From: Rhodocyclaceae bacterium UBA6160
GTDB taxonomy: Bacteria > Pseudomonadota > Gammaproteobacteria > Burkholderiales > Rhodocyclaceae
Length of the DNA: 6,412 nt
NCBI GenBank assembly: GCA_002422995.1
Contig: DIUK01000028.1
Coordinates: 39,460-45,871 of the forward strand
Reading direction: 5' to 3'
Below are positions 1-6,207 of the stretch, piece after piece (the stretch's first letter is position 1; each line of letters begins with the position of its first letter). Under the pieces are notes generated by a model that was given only the letters and a program-made list of their open reading frames with translations, was not told the origin of the DNA and made no database searches. Both the position numbers and the translations under genes were made by a program.

Positions 1-1687
1 GCGCAACGGGCACGTAGAGCTTGGCGTCGCCTGCGTATTCCAGATGCAAAAACTCAGTATTGCCTTCGCCTAAATCCATGTGCACAAGACCCAGGTAGCG
101 GCCGATACCATGCTGCTCATGCACTACCGGGTCGCCAATGCTGAGTTCGGACAAATCGCGCAGCCAGCCTTCCAGATTCGCCCGCCGGGTGTCACTCCGA
201 CGCGTGCGCGGCCGGGCGGTGGCGGCATACAACTCGTTCTCGGTGATGATCGCGATGTCATTGAGCAAAAAGCCGCCCGAGAGCGGCCCTACACACAGCA
301 TGAGCGGCTGATGACTTAACAGGAATTCGGCAAAGTCAGCGCAGGTGCTAGAACTCAGCTGATGGGTGACAAGGTAATCGTGCAGGGTTTCGCGGCGGCC
401 TGGGGACTCAGCCAGCAACAGCACGCGGCGTGGCTCGCTGGCGAGGAAATGGCGCAGGTTGGCAATCGGGTCGTCGGCTTTGCGCTCAACCGCTAAAGGC
501 GGCAGGGCGTGGTGGCTGATAGCGGATAAATTGGCTGTGGCGTCAGGCAATGAAGTGTTTGCCGCTGTTTTGCCAGCGCCTGCGTGGTGCGTCTCTTCGA
601 GAGATTTCTCTACATCAGTTTTTTCGCCAGGACTTCTTTCACCCGTAGTTTTTTTGGCCTTGAGTGTCCATTGTGGCCAGCGGTTGGCGGCGGTGAAAAA
701 CTCCTCATCGCGTAAAAACAAGGCTTGCGGCGGCAACACGGGACGGCTGCGGTCACCGCCCAGCATTTTGTAGCGGCCAGTTGTGTCGTCCCAGAACTCA
801 TGAATTGCGCTTGCGACATCGCCATGCAGCAGCAGCGTGGCATCAGTGGGCAGGTAGTCAAACAGCGTTGCCGTATCGGTGAAAAACAGTGGGAGATAGT
901 ATTCAATGCCGGCGGGCAAGATGCCGTTGGAGACATCCTTGTACAGACTGATGCGTGAGGCGTCGCCTTCAAAGCTTTCGCGAAAACGCTGCCGGAAAGT
1001 TACACGGCCAGCGTCTCCAGAGGGAAATTCGCGGGCGGGCAGCAGGCGAATTTCTGGCACAGGATAGAGCGTGCGTTGGGTGTCTACGTCAAAGCTGCGC
1101 AGAGTTTCAATCTCATCGTCGAACAATTCGATGCGATAGGGCAAAGGTGTGCCCATCGGGAAAAGATCAATCAGTCCGCCGCGCACGCTGTATTCGCCGG
1201 CCGTGACGACTTGCGTGACATGTGCATAACCGGCCAGGGTGAGCTGGCCGCGCAGTTTCTCAATGTCCAGTCGGTCGCCTTTTTTCATGAAAAAGGTATG
1301 TCCGGCCAAAAACGACGGCGGGGATAGGCGTGTGATGGCTGTGGAGGCGGCGGTAATGAGCACATCGCATTCGTTTCGCACCACCGCATGCAAGGTGGCC
1401 AAACGTTCGGAGACCAAATCCTGATGTGGCGAAAAATGGTCGTAAGGCAATGTTTCCCAGTCGGGCAATAAATGGGTGTGCAGCTGTGGATTGAACCAGG
1501 CAATTTCTTCTGTCAGGCGCTGTGCTTCTAGCGGGCTTGCGGCAATCACGGCGAGCAGCTGACCGGCCTTGGCCAGTTGGGTGATGGCAAGGCTATCAAT
1601 GGAGGCAGACAGCGGAGGCAGGTCAAGCCTTTGCCCCGGTTTGGGCTGGGTAGGGACAGACAGTAAAGAATTCACGGCAAAGACCAT
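1..1687 (-). CDS. mfd: Transcription-repair coupling factor Mfd, N-terminal half (3' part beyond the left edge)
   Basis: Mfd is a cytoplasmic ATP-dependent translocase that pushes stalled RNA polymerase off DNA lesions and recruits UvrA, coupling nucleotide excision repair to transcription. The reverse strand is open for 562 codons from ATG 1687 to the window edge. It carries the UvrB-homology region with DWETLPYD (residues 76-83) followed by FSPHQD, then FFMKKGDRLD (132-141), GEYSVRGGLIDLFPMG (164-179) and LPAGIEYYLPLFF (about 257-269). The fragment ends in the RNA-polymerase-interacting domain, with VVHEQHGIGRYLG (521-533) and AKLYVPV. These match E. coli Mfd in order. The family is usually about 1,150 residues, so roughly half is present and the helicase motor lies outside. 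Residues about 343-385 form a polar, poorly conserved stretch that looks longer than the E. coli equivalent. The start is not certain: neither ATG 1687 nor the in-frame GTG 1675 has a clear Shine-Dalgarno sequence, and an in-frame TAA lies a little further upstream. Confidence 0.96.
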   Translation of the reverse strand, partial: MVFAVNSLLSVPTQPKPGQRLDLPPLSASIDSLAITQLAKAGQLLAVIAASPLEAQRLTEEIAWFNPQLHTHLLPDWETLPYDHFSPHQDLVSERLATLHAVVRNECDVLITAASTAITRLSPPSFLAGHTFFMKKGDRLDIEKLRGQLTLAGYAHVTQVVTAGEYSVRGGLIDLFPMGTPLPYRIELFDDEIETLRSFDVDTQRTLYPVPEIRLLPAREFPSGDAGRVTFRQRFRESFEGDASRISLYKDVSNGILPAGIEYYLPLFFTDTATLFDYLPTDATLLLHGDVASAIHEFWDDTTGRYKMLGGDRSRPVLPPQALFLRDEEFFTAANRWPQWTLKAKKTTGERSPGEKTDVEKSLEETHHAGAGKTAANTSLPDATANLSAISHHALPPLAVERKADDPIANLRHFLASEPRRVLLLAESPGRRETLHDYLVTHQLSSSTCADFAEFLLSHQPLMLCVGPLSGGFLLNDIAIITENELYAATARPRTRRSDTRRANLEGWLRDLSELSIGDPVVHEQHGIGRYLGLVHMDLGEGNTEFLHLEYAGDAKLYVPVA

Positions 1688-1881
1688 CGGGCGTAAGGCA
1701 AGCTGCAAAAAAAGCAGCAGGATAGAGAAATTCAGCGCAAGGTGAGATTATACGCAGCGGAGATAAGTGCCCGGATAAGGGGTCAATAAGTGCGTCATCA
1801 AGCCAAGCGTGCCAGGGCAGTGGTCTTGGTCGCGTAAGCGTAATTTATTGTGCACAGTTGTTTTTTTGCAGATTTTTTGCC
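1688..1881. other. Intergenic gap between the membrane-protein gene and mfd
   Basis: The 194 bp contain no convincing gene. Besides the -10 hexamer there is an 8-bp direct repeat, ATAAGTGC, at 1763-1770 and 1786-1793 (23-bp period), with a related ATAAGG between the copies, all just upstream of the candidate mfd -10. Just after the stop codon of the upstream gene there are two A-rich tracts on the minus strand, but no stable GC stem followed by a U-run, so I do not call an intrinsic terminator. Confidence 0.5.
1747..1752 (-). promoter_or_regulatory. Candidate -10 hexamer for mfd
   Basis: The minus strand reads TATAAT, a perfect sigma-70 -10 element, about 60 nt before the mfd ATG, giving a leader of roughly 50 nt. 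No good -35 sits at 16-18 bp spacing; the nearest, TTGACC (minus strand, 1786-1781), is 28 bp away and too far. The promoter may therefore be weak or activator-assisted. Transcription from the upstream membrane-protein gene could also read through, because no clear terminator is visible in between. Confidence 0.4.
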
Positions 1882-3156
1882 CTAAAAACTGAACATCAAT
1901 CCACCACCAATCCCTGCTGCGATGGCCAGCATGCCAGGCAAGGTGCGGCGGGCGAGCTCGCGACCACCTATGACGATGATGAGACCGCACTTGAAGGCCA
2001 TGTTGGCAAGCAAGGCCAGTGTGATGGTCATTACTGCCTGCGTCTGGGTAAGGCTGTTGGCGTTGGTCATGCGCAATGCGGAAAGGGTAATGGCATCGAC
2101 GTCGGTGAGCCCTGAGGCGAGTGCGAGAAAATATAAGCCTTGGCTACCGGCAATGTCTTTGAGCCATGCGGAAAGTATCAGAATCAGGGCATACATGGCG
2201 CCAAATGTGATAGCGGTTTTCAGCTCTGTTGGGTTGTTAATGTCAGGCATGGGTAAGATTTTGCCATTGGTTTGACGCTCCGTTTGGCGTTGTTTGTGCC
2301 ACGACCAGCCAGCTATGACGATGCCGACCAGTAAGCCGCAGCCCAACACTTTGGCCAGTGGCAACCAGAGAGATGGAGAAATCAAAGCGGCGACAAAGTT
2401 AATGCGTACGATCACGACCATGGAGGCGAGCAGTACGATCACGCTGGCGACAGGTACCAGGGCAGCATTTTGTCTGGCATGGCGAGAGAAAATGACGGTG
2501 GTTGCCGTAGATGAAACCAGGCCGCCAAAAAGACCTAGCAGGGTTGCACCATGGCGCGTGCCAACAAATCGCAAGGCTATGTAGCCAGCAAGTGAGACGC
2601 CTGAAATCAGTACCACTATCCACCAGATGTGCTGTGGGTTAAGGGCGAGATAAGGGCCAAAAGAGTGATTGGGCAGGATGGGCAGAATGACGAGGGATAA
2701 GACGCCAAACTGCAAGACGGACAAAATGTCGGTGTGCGTAAGCCGGTGGGTGATGTCATGCAGTTGATGCTTGAAGTAGAGCAAGGCGGTGGTGGCAATG
2801 CCTAGCATGACAGCGAGTGAGGCATGACCATACCAGACCAGCGCACCCAGGGTATAGCAGACCATGAGAGCGACAACGGAGGTGGTGCCAGGGTCACCAT
2901 TGTCCAGCGGATCGGTGGCAAATGAGGTAATCATCATGATGGCGATGCTCAGCAGTCCGGCAGCCAGCAGCCAGGGATTTGCTGTGGTTTGTGCGAGCAG
3001 TGCAGTCAGGCAGCCTAACAGGCTGACTAGCGCGAAAGTGCGCAGTCCGGCTTTAACATCCGGCTGACGCTCGCGCTCCAGGCCTATCAGCAGGCCGATG
3101 CCAAGACTGGTGGCGAATGCTTGCAAAATGACATACGAGGGCTCGATAGTTGGCAT
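1882..3156 (-). CDS. MgtC/SapB-family membrane protein with C-terminal DUF4010 domain
   Basis: This 424-residue protein is almost entirely hydrophobic, with about a dozen membrane-spanning stretches predicted by eye, so it should sit in the inner membrane. Residues about 8-130 look like the MgtC/SapB domain: a first helix ending in GLLIGLERER (21-30), then AGLRTFALVSLLG (36-48), the hallmark loop and second helix of the family. Residues about 140-424 fit DUF4010, with the glycine-rich motifs GLFGGLVSSTATT (208-220) and GLTDVDAITLSALR (349-362) inside the membrane region and a short polar loop at about 278-298. The MgtC/DUF4010 architecture of about 420 residues is widespread in proteobacteria. 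Its transport or regulatory role is not established, and similarity to MgtC does not prove a role in magnesium homeostasis. The ATG at 3156 lacks a strong Shine-Dalgarno. The gene lies upstream of mfd on the same strand and diverges from the oxygenase cluster. Confidence 0.85.
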   Translation of the reverse strand: MPTIEPSYVILQAFATSLGIGLLIGLERERQPDVKAGLRTFALVSLLGCLTALLAQTTANPWLLAAGLLSIAIMMITSFATDPLDNGDPGTTSVVALMVCYTLGALVWYGHASLAVMLGIATTALLYFKHQLHDITHRLTHTDILSVLQFGVLSLVILPILPNHSFGPYLALNPQHIWWIVVLISGVSLAGYIALRFVGTRHGATLLGLFGGLVSSTATTVIFSRHARQNAALVPVASVIVLLASMVVIVRINFVAALISPSLWLPLAKVLGCGLLVGIVIAGWSWHKQRQTERQTNGKILPMPDINNPTELKTAITFGAMYALILILSAWLKDIAGSQGLYFLALASGLTDVDAITLSALRMTNANSLTQTQAVMTITLALLANMAFKCGLIIVIGGRELARRTLPGMLAIAAGIGGGLMFSF

Positions 3157-3163
3157 GGCGATG

Positions 3164-3196
3164 TTTGATTATTTTTTGATTATTGTTCGATTCATT
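3164..3196. repeat. Three tandem 11-bp AT-rich units before the membrane-protein gene
   Basis: On the plus strand the units are TTTGATTATTT (3164-3174), TTTGATTATTG (3175-3185) and a degenerate TTCGATTCATT (3186-3196). The first two share 10 bp exactly. They lie 8-40 bp upstream of the start codon at 3156, so they would be in the 5' leader or core promoter of that gene. A period of about one helical turn fits a protein-binding site on one face of DNA, but simple AT-rich drift is also possible. A CATAAT hexamer on the minus strand overlaps the third unit (3199-3194) and may be a -10 element, although its -35 is poor. Confidence 0.5.
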
Positions 3197-3331
3197 ATGG
3201 GGCGAAAATTAGTCGAATTGCCGTACTTGTGCTGTACGACACGATCGTTATTGACCATCAGGATATAAGGGAATAAAGTACATAAAACTTCATCGCGCTT
3301 GGATTGGTTTATTTTTTCAGTCTATGAGCGG

Positions 3332-3359
3332 TTGTCAACTAGTTAAGTGACTCAATAAT
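3332..3359 (+). promoter_or_regulatory. Candidate sigma-70 promoter of the oxygenase cluster
   Basis: TTGTCA (3332-3337) matches five of six bases of the -35 consensus, and AATAAT (3354-3359) matches five of six of the -10, with a 16-bp spacer. Transcription would start near 3366, giving a leader of about 50 nt before the dehydrogenase start codon. The -10 lies at the centre of the palindrome at 3341-3373, so a bound protein would block it. Another possible promoter, TTGACC (3251-3256) with TAAAGT (3274-3279) at 17-bp spacing, lies further upstream and is a weaker choice. Confidence 0.45.
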
Positions 3360-3373
3360 TGAGTCAATTAACT
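3341..3373. promoter_or_regulatory. Near-perfect 33-bp palindrome, probable operator
   Basis: The left arm, AGTTAAGTGACTCAA (3341-3355), is the reverse complement of the right arm, TTGAGTCAATTAACT (3359-3373), except at one base pair, with TAA at the centre. The inner 17 bp, GACTCAA-TAA-TTGAGTC, are perfect. The site straddles the candidate -10 of the cluster promoter and ends 43 bp before the dehydrogenase start. It is too AT-rich and has no U-run, so it does not resemble an intrinsic terminator. Length, symmetry and placement fit a dimeric repressor of aromatic catabolism (MarR, GntR, TetR or similar), but the family cannot be told from the site, and no regulator gene is in the window. Confidence 0.6.
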
Positions 3374-3404
3374 TTGGCACAGATGATCAAAATTTATAAC
3401 ATAC

Positions 3405-3411
3405 GAGGAAG
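3405..3411 (+). promoter_or_regulatory. Ribosome binding site for the GTG-start dehydrogenase gene
   Basis: GAGGAAG lies 5 nt before the GTG at 3417 and decides this start. Another GTG at 3411 is followed at once by TAA and cannot be used. No in-frame ATG lies close by. Confidence 0.7.
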
Positions 3412-3416
3412 TGTAA

Positions 3417-4238
3417 GTGACTAATTCAGTTTATACAGGTCGTTTTACCGGCAAGGTGGCTGTTGTTACTGGCGCAGCGCAGGGCATTGGTTTTGCCACT
3501 GCACAACGTATGGGGCGAGAGGGTTGCCGTATCGTCATCGCCGACTTTTCTGCAGGCCCTGCCGCTGAAGCGGTAGAGATACTCAAGGCCGAGGGAATAG
3601 AAGCAGTTGCGGCTATTGGTGATCTGAGTGTGTATGCAGAAGCGGAAGCTACGATGCAAAAGGCTAAGGCTGCATTTGGGGCGATTCATATTCTGGTCAA
3701 TAACGTGGGTGGCACGATCTGGATGAAGCCTTATTGGCATTACACAGAAGAAGAAATTCGCACGGAAGTTAATCGTTCTTTCTGGCCTACGATGTGGTGT
3801 GCGCGAGCTGTTTTGCCGATCATGCGTGAGACGGGCGGTGCGATTGTCAATGTGAGTTCGAACGCAGTGGAAGGCGAGTATCGTATCCCTTACTCTGCTG
3901 CCAAAGGCGCTGTTGAGGCGTTGACTACAGCGCTAGCGATTGAAGTGGCAGGTTTTGGTATTCGCGTGAATTGCATTGCGCCAGGTGGCACTTCCGCGCC
4001 AGAACGCAAAACGCAGCGCAACGTGCAGCCAATTTCAGATCAGGATAAAGAATGGCAAACTCAGTTCATGATGCTCTTAAAAGATGAAGAGCTGCTTGCG
4101 CCTTGGTCCACTGCAGAGCAGCAAGCGGGTGTAATTTGCTTTTTAGCCTCTGAGGATGCCGCACATATTACGGGTGAAATTGTACATACCGGCCGTCGTG
4201 GTAAACGGATTTTTGATAAGTTGGGCTTTGTGCCCTAA
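3417..4238 (+). CDS. Short-chain dehydrogenase, BenD-like cis-dihydrodiol dehydrogenase
   Basis: This is a 273-residue classical short-chain dehydrogenase/reductase. It has the nucleotide-binding motif TGAAQGIG (18-25), an acidic residue D43 at the end of the second strand that favours NAD over NADP, NNVGG (95-99), a catalytic serine in VNVSS (S147 or S148) and YSAAK (Y159, K163). From memory it resembles BenD, the benzoate cis-diol dehydrogenase: IWMKP after NNVGG, RSFWPTMWCARAVLP (120-134), RIPYSAAKG and GGTSAPERK (190-198). BenD oxidises and decarboxylates a 1-carboxy cis-diol to catechol. By inference this enzyme re-aromatises the product of the oxygenase encoded next. The C-terminal tail after TG (252-253) is odd: it ends HTGRRGKRIFDKLGFVP, where BenD has a short glycine-rich end. 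The exact substrate is unknown; related enzymes act on other carboxylated diols. A 77-bp gap separates it from the alpha gene, with no terminator seen. Confidence 0.88.
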   Translation: MTNSVYTGRFTGKVAVVTGAAQGIGFATAQRMGREGCRIVIADFSAGPAAEAVEILKAEGIEAVAAIGDLSVYAEAEATMQKAKAAFGAIHILVNNVGGTIWMKPYWHYTEEEIRTEVNRSFWPTMWCARAVLPIMRETGGAIVNVSSNAVEGEYRIPYSAAKGAVEALTTALAIEVAGFGIRVNCIAPGGTSAPERKTQRNVQPISDQDKEWQTQFMMLLKDEELLAPWSTAEQQAGVICFLASEDAAHITGEIVHTGRRGKRIFDKLGFVP

Positions 4239-4299
4239 AAACTTAATGCCCGTGCGCTATTAGCGACGATGAGTAATTTGGATGTCAATGAATTTAATA

Positions 4300-4312
4300 A
4301 ACGGGAGCCGTT
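4300..4312 (+). promoter_or_regulatory. Ribosome binding site of the alpha-subunit gene inside a small hairpin
   Basis: GGGAG (4303-4307) lies 8 nt before ATG 4316 and supports that start over the adjacent in-frame ATG at 4319. The same bases sit in a perfect short inverted repeat, AACGG-GAG-CCGTT, that could partly mask the site in the RNA. A 5-bp stem is marginal, so regulation is speculative. Confidence 0.4.
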
Positions 4313-4315
4313 CTT

Positions 4316-5677
4316 ATGATGAAGCCAAGCGAGTTGATTGATCAATCGACAGGTGCGCAGCGCCGGAAGATTTATTCCGACCAAGGGATTTATGAGCAGG
4401 AGCTAGAACGCATATTTGGTCGTTGTTGGTTGTTTTTAGCGCATGAGTCGCAGATTCCGAAGCCGGGCGACTTTTTTCGTACTTATATGGGCGAAGATGA
4501 TGTCCTGGTGATTCGTCAGGATGACATGAGCATCAAGGCATTTATCAATAGTTGTACGCACCGGGGGAATCGTCTGGTGCGCGCAGATCGTGGCAATGCA
4601 CGGGCTTTTGCGTGCAACTATCACGGTTGGGCTTTTGGTCTTGACGGCAGCCTGGCCAACGTTCCGCTTGAGCGGGAGGTCTATTTTAATGAGATCGACA
4701 AGAATCAGTTTCGCTTGGTGCCGGTTGATCGCCTCTCGTCTTACAAGGGCCTGATCTTTGGCTGTTTTGATAAGGATGCACCATCACTGGAAGAATATCT
4801 GGGTGATATGCGCTGGTATCTGGATGCAGCGCTGGATGCCTTCCCTGATGGAACAGAGCTGATTGGCGCAACGCAAAAAGTGATTTTGCACACCAACTGG
4901 AAACTTCCCGTTGAGAACGTCTGTGGTGATGGTTATCACTTGGGTTGGTCACATGCAGGTGCCATGAAAGCTACGCAAAGTGGTGATTTGTCCGGCTTTA
5001 CTGTTGGCAATACGGGCGTTGATCTTGAAGGCGGCATGTCAGTTGCAGGCTTGAATGGTAATTCTGTGCTGGCTTCGCTCGATGGTGTCTCGGGTTATGC
5101 GTTTTATCCAGATCCCGCCTTGGCCTTGAAATATCTGAATGAAAACCGCACCAAAGTGGTTGCTCGGTTGGGCAAGTTCCGTGGTGAGCAGATTTGGGGT
5201 TCGCAACTGAATATGACTGTATTCCCTAGTCTGCAATTCTTGCCTGGCCTTAATTGGTTCCGCGTGTATCACCCCAAGGGCCCGGGCAAAATTGAAATGT
5301 GGACATGGGCAATTGTCGAGAAAAACATGCCTGATGAATTAAAGCAGCAGATTCTGGATAACGTGTTGCTCACCTTTGGCCCTGCCGGTCTGTTTGATAA
5401 CGACGATGGCGACAATCTGGCCTCATGCACGTCACAATCGCGTGGCTGGCGCACAGGCCAGATGCCGGTGTACACCAACATGGCGATTGGCCGTTCAGGC
5501 AAGCGTGTTGGTTTGCCCGGTGATATCGCCTCTGGCATTGTGAGTGAACACAATCAGCGTTATTTTTATCGTCGCTGGCAGGAACATATGGAAGCTAAAA
5601 CCTGGTCAGAAGTACCTCAATACAATTTGAATTCACTGGAGACAAAAGATGAACAGCGCACTGTCCAAACCGCTTGA
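4316..5677 (+). CDS. Aromatic-ring-hydroxylating dioxygenase, large (alpha) subunit, naphthalene-dioxygenase type
   Basis: This 453-residue protein is the catalytic subunit of a Rieske non-heme iron oxygenase, which uses O2 and electrons from a ferredoxin to add two hydroxyls to an aromatic ring. The Rieske domain holds the [2Fe-2S] ligands C80, H82, C100 and H103 in the pattern CxH-x17-CxxH. The catalytic domain has NVCGDGYHLGWSH (201-213), giving bridging D205 and iron ligands H208 and H213, the same numbers as in naphthalene dioxygenase. The third ligand is D364 in FDNDDGDN (360-367), preceded by FGPAG (354-358), whose F354 corresponds to the regioselectivity residue F352 of naphthalene dioxygenase. 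Length and C-terminal half (VEKNMPDELKQQ, 334-345) also fit that group (about 449 residues). The substrate is not determinable by eye; the BenD-like neighbour hints at an aromatic carboxylate. The end overlaps the beta gene by 29 bp. Confidence 0.95.
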   Translation: MMKPSELIDQSTGAQRRKIYSDQGIYEQELERIFGRCWLFLAHESQIPKPGDFFRTYMGEDDVLVIRQDDMSIKAFINSCTHRGNRLVRADRGNARAFACNYHGWAFGLDGSLANVPLEREVYFNEIDKNQFRLVPVDRLSSYKGLIFGCFDKDAPSLEEYLGDMRWYLDAALDAFPDGTELIGATQKVILHTNWKLPVENVCGDGYHLGWSHAGAMKATQSGDLSGFTVGNTGVDLEGGMSVAGLNGNSVLASLDGVSGYAFYPDPALALKYLNENRTKVVARLGKFRGEQIWGSQLNMTVFPSLQFLPGLNWFRVYHPKGPGKIEMWTWAIVEKNMPDELKQQILDNVLLTFGPAGLFDNDDGDNLASCTSQSRGWRTGQMPVYTNMAIGRSGKRVGLPGDIASGIVSEHNQRYFYRRWQEHMEAKTWSEVPQYNLNSLETKDEQRTVQTA

Positions 5678-6194
5678 GGCGAGAGTTATGCTGGCCGTTG
5701 AAAAGCATTTGGCTGTTCAGCAGCAGTTGTTTTATGAAGCCCGGATTCTGGATGAAGAACGGTTTGATGAATGGCTGAGTTTGTTAACTGACGATATTCG
5801 CTATCGCATGCCGGTCACCGAGCGCCGGTTTCGTAAAGACCGCAGTGCGCCGTTGGCTTTTGGCGGTGGTTATATTTTTGACGAAAACAAAGTGCGTTTA
5901 GGCATGCGCATTGGTCGTTTGCAATCCGGTTTGGTGTGGGCAGAAGACCCGCGCAACATGGTACGTCGCATGATTAACAATATCGAGATTTGGCAAGGTG
6001 CAGAAGCGAATGAAGCCGAGGTCTATTCGGTTGTCACCATACATCGCAGCCGCATTGACGGCGAGGAAAAACAGTTTGTGGCAGGGCGCCGCGATATCTG
6101 GCGCGAAACAGATCAGGGCTGGCGTTTAAGCGTTCGTGAGATGTTGCTTGATACGGCTGTCGTGTTAGATAGCAACATGAATACTTTATTTTAA
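5649..6194 (+). CDS. Aromatic-ring-hydroxylating dioxygenase, small (beta) subunit
   Basis: This 181-residue protein has the features of the ring-hydroxylating dioxygenase beta family, a cone-shaped NTF2-like fold that packs with alpha in an alpha3beta3 hexamer and is mainly structural. Seen in the sequence: FYEARILDEERFDEWLSLL (28-46) followed by DDIRYRMPV, then NMVRRMINNIEI (103-114), a typical VRR-type segment, the alternating strand VYSVVTIHRSR, and FVAGRRDIWRET near the end. The last residues, NMNTLF, recall the hydrophobic C-terminus of naphthalene dioxygenase beta. The start is ambiguous. ATG 5649 has GGAG at 5638-5641 with 7-nt spacing but overlaps alpha by 29 bp. The in-frame ATG 5688 has GAGG (5676-5679) with 8-nt spacing, sits 10 nt after the alpha stop and would give 168 residues. 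Either arrangement implies translational coupling with alpha. Confidence 0.92.
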   Translation: MNSALSKPLEARVMLAVEKHLAVQQQLFYEARILDEERFDEWLSLLTDDIRYRMPVTERRFRKDRSAPLAFGGGYIFDENKVRLGMRIGRLQSGLVWAEDPRNMVRRMINNIEIWQGAEANEAEVYSVVTIHRSRIDGEEKQFVAGRRDIWRETDQGWRLSVREMLLDTAVVLDSNMNTLF

Positions 6195-6200
6195 GAGGAG
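6193..6200 (+). promoter_or_regulatory. Strong ribosome binding site for the second alpha-subunit gene
   Basis: AAGAGGAG overlaps the beta-gene stop codon (TAA 6192-6194) and lies 7 nt before ATG 6208. The tight join shows that the second oxygenase gene belongs to the same transcription unit. Confidence 0.7.
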
Positions 6201-6207
6201 AAATTTC

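Noticed and set aside
459..973. Open frames on both strands (459-773 plus, 610-972 minus, 725-958 plus)
   Set aside because: They lie wholly inside the intact Mfd frame on the minus strand, and their predicted proteins have no recognisable motif; they are shadows.
1885..3067. Plus-strand open frames opposite the membrane-protein gene
   Set aside because: The minus-strand frame has family motifs and continuous hydrophobic helices; the opposite frames have neither.
3222..3238. CGTAC-(7)-GTACG inverted repeat in the divergent region
   Set aside because: Five-base arms of an easily self-complementary sequence are expected by chance; kept apart from the much stronger palindrome at 3341-3373.
3374..3390. 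Possible sigma-54 promoter TTGGCAC... upstream of the dehydrogenase
   Set aside because: The -24 half (TTGGCAC) is perfect, but the required GC of the -12 half is absent at the right spacing (ATCAA instead of TTGCA-like), and no enhancer-binding regulator is present.
3374..3400. Second sigma-70 promoter TTGGCA (3374-3379) with TATAAC (3395-3400)
   Set aside because: The spacer is only 15 bp, and the transcript would start within or after the ribosome binding site at 3405-3411.
4252..4266. Inverted repeat CGCTA-T-TAGCG between the dehydrogenase and alpha genes, as a terminator
   Set aside because: The stem is too short, the loop is too tight and no T-run follows; the genes appear to be co-transcribed.
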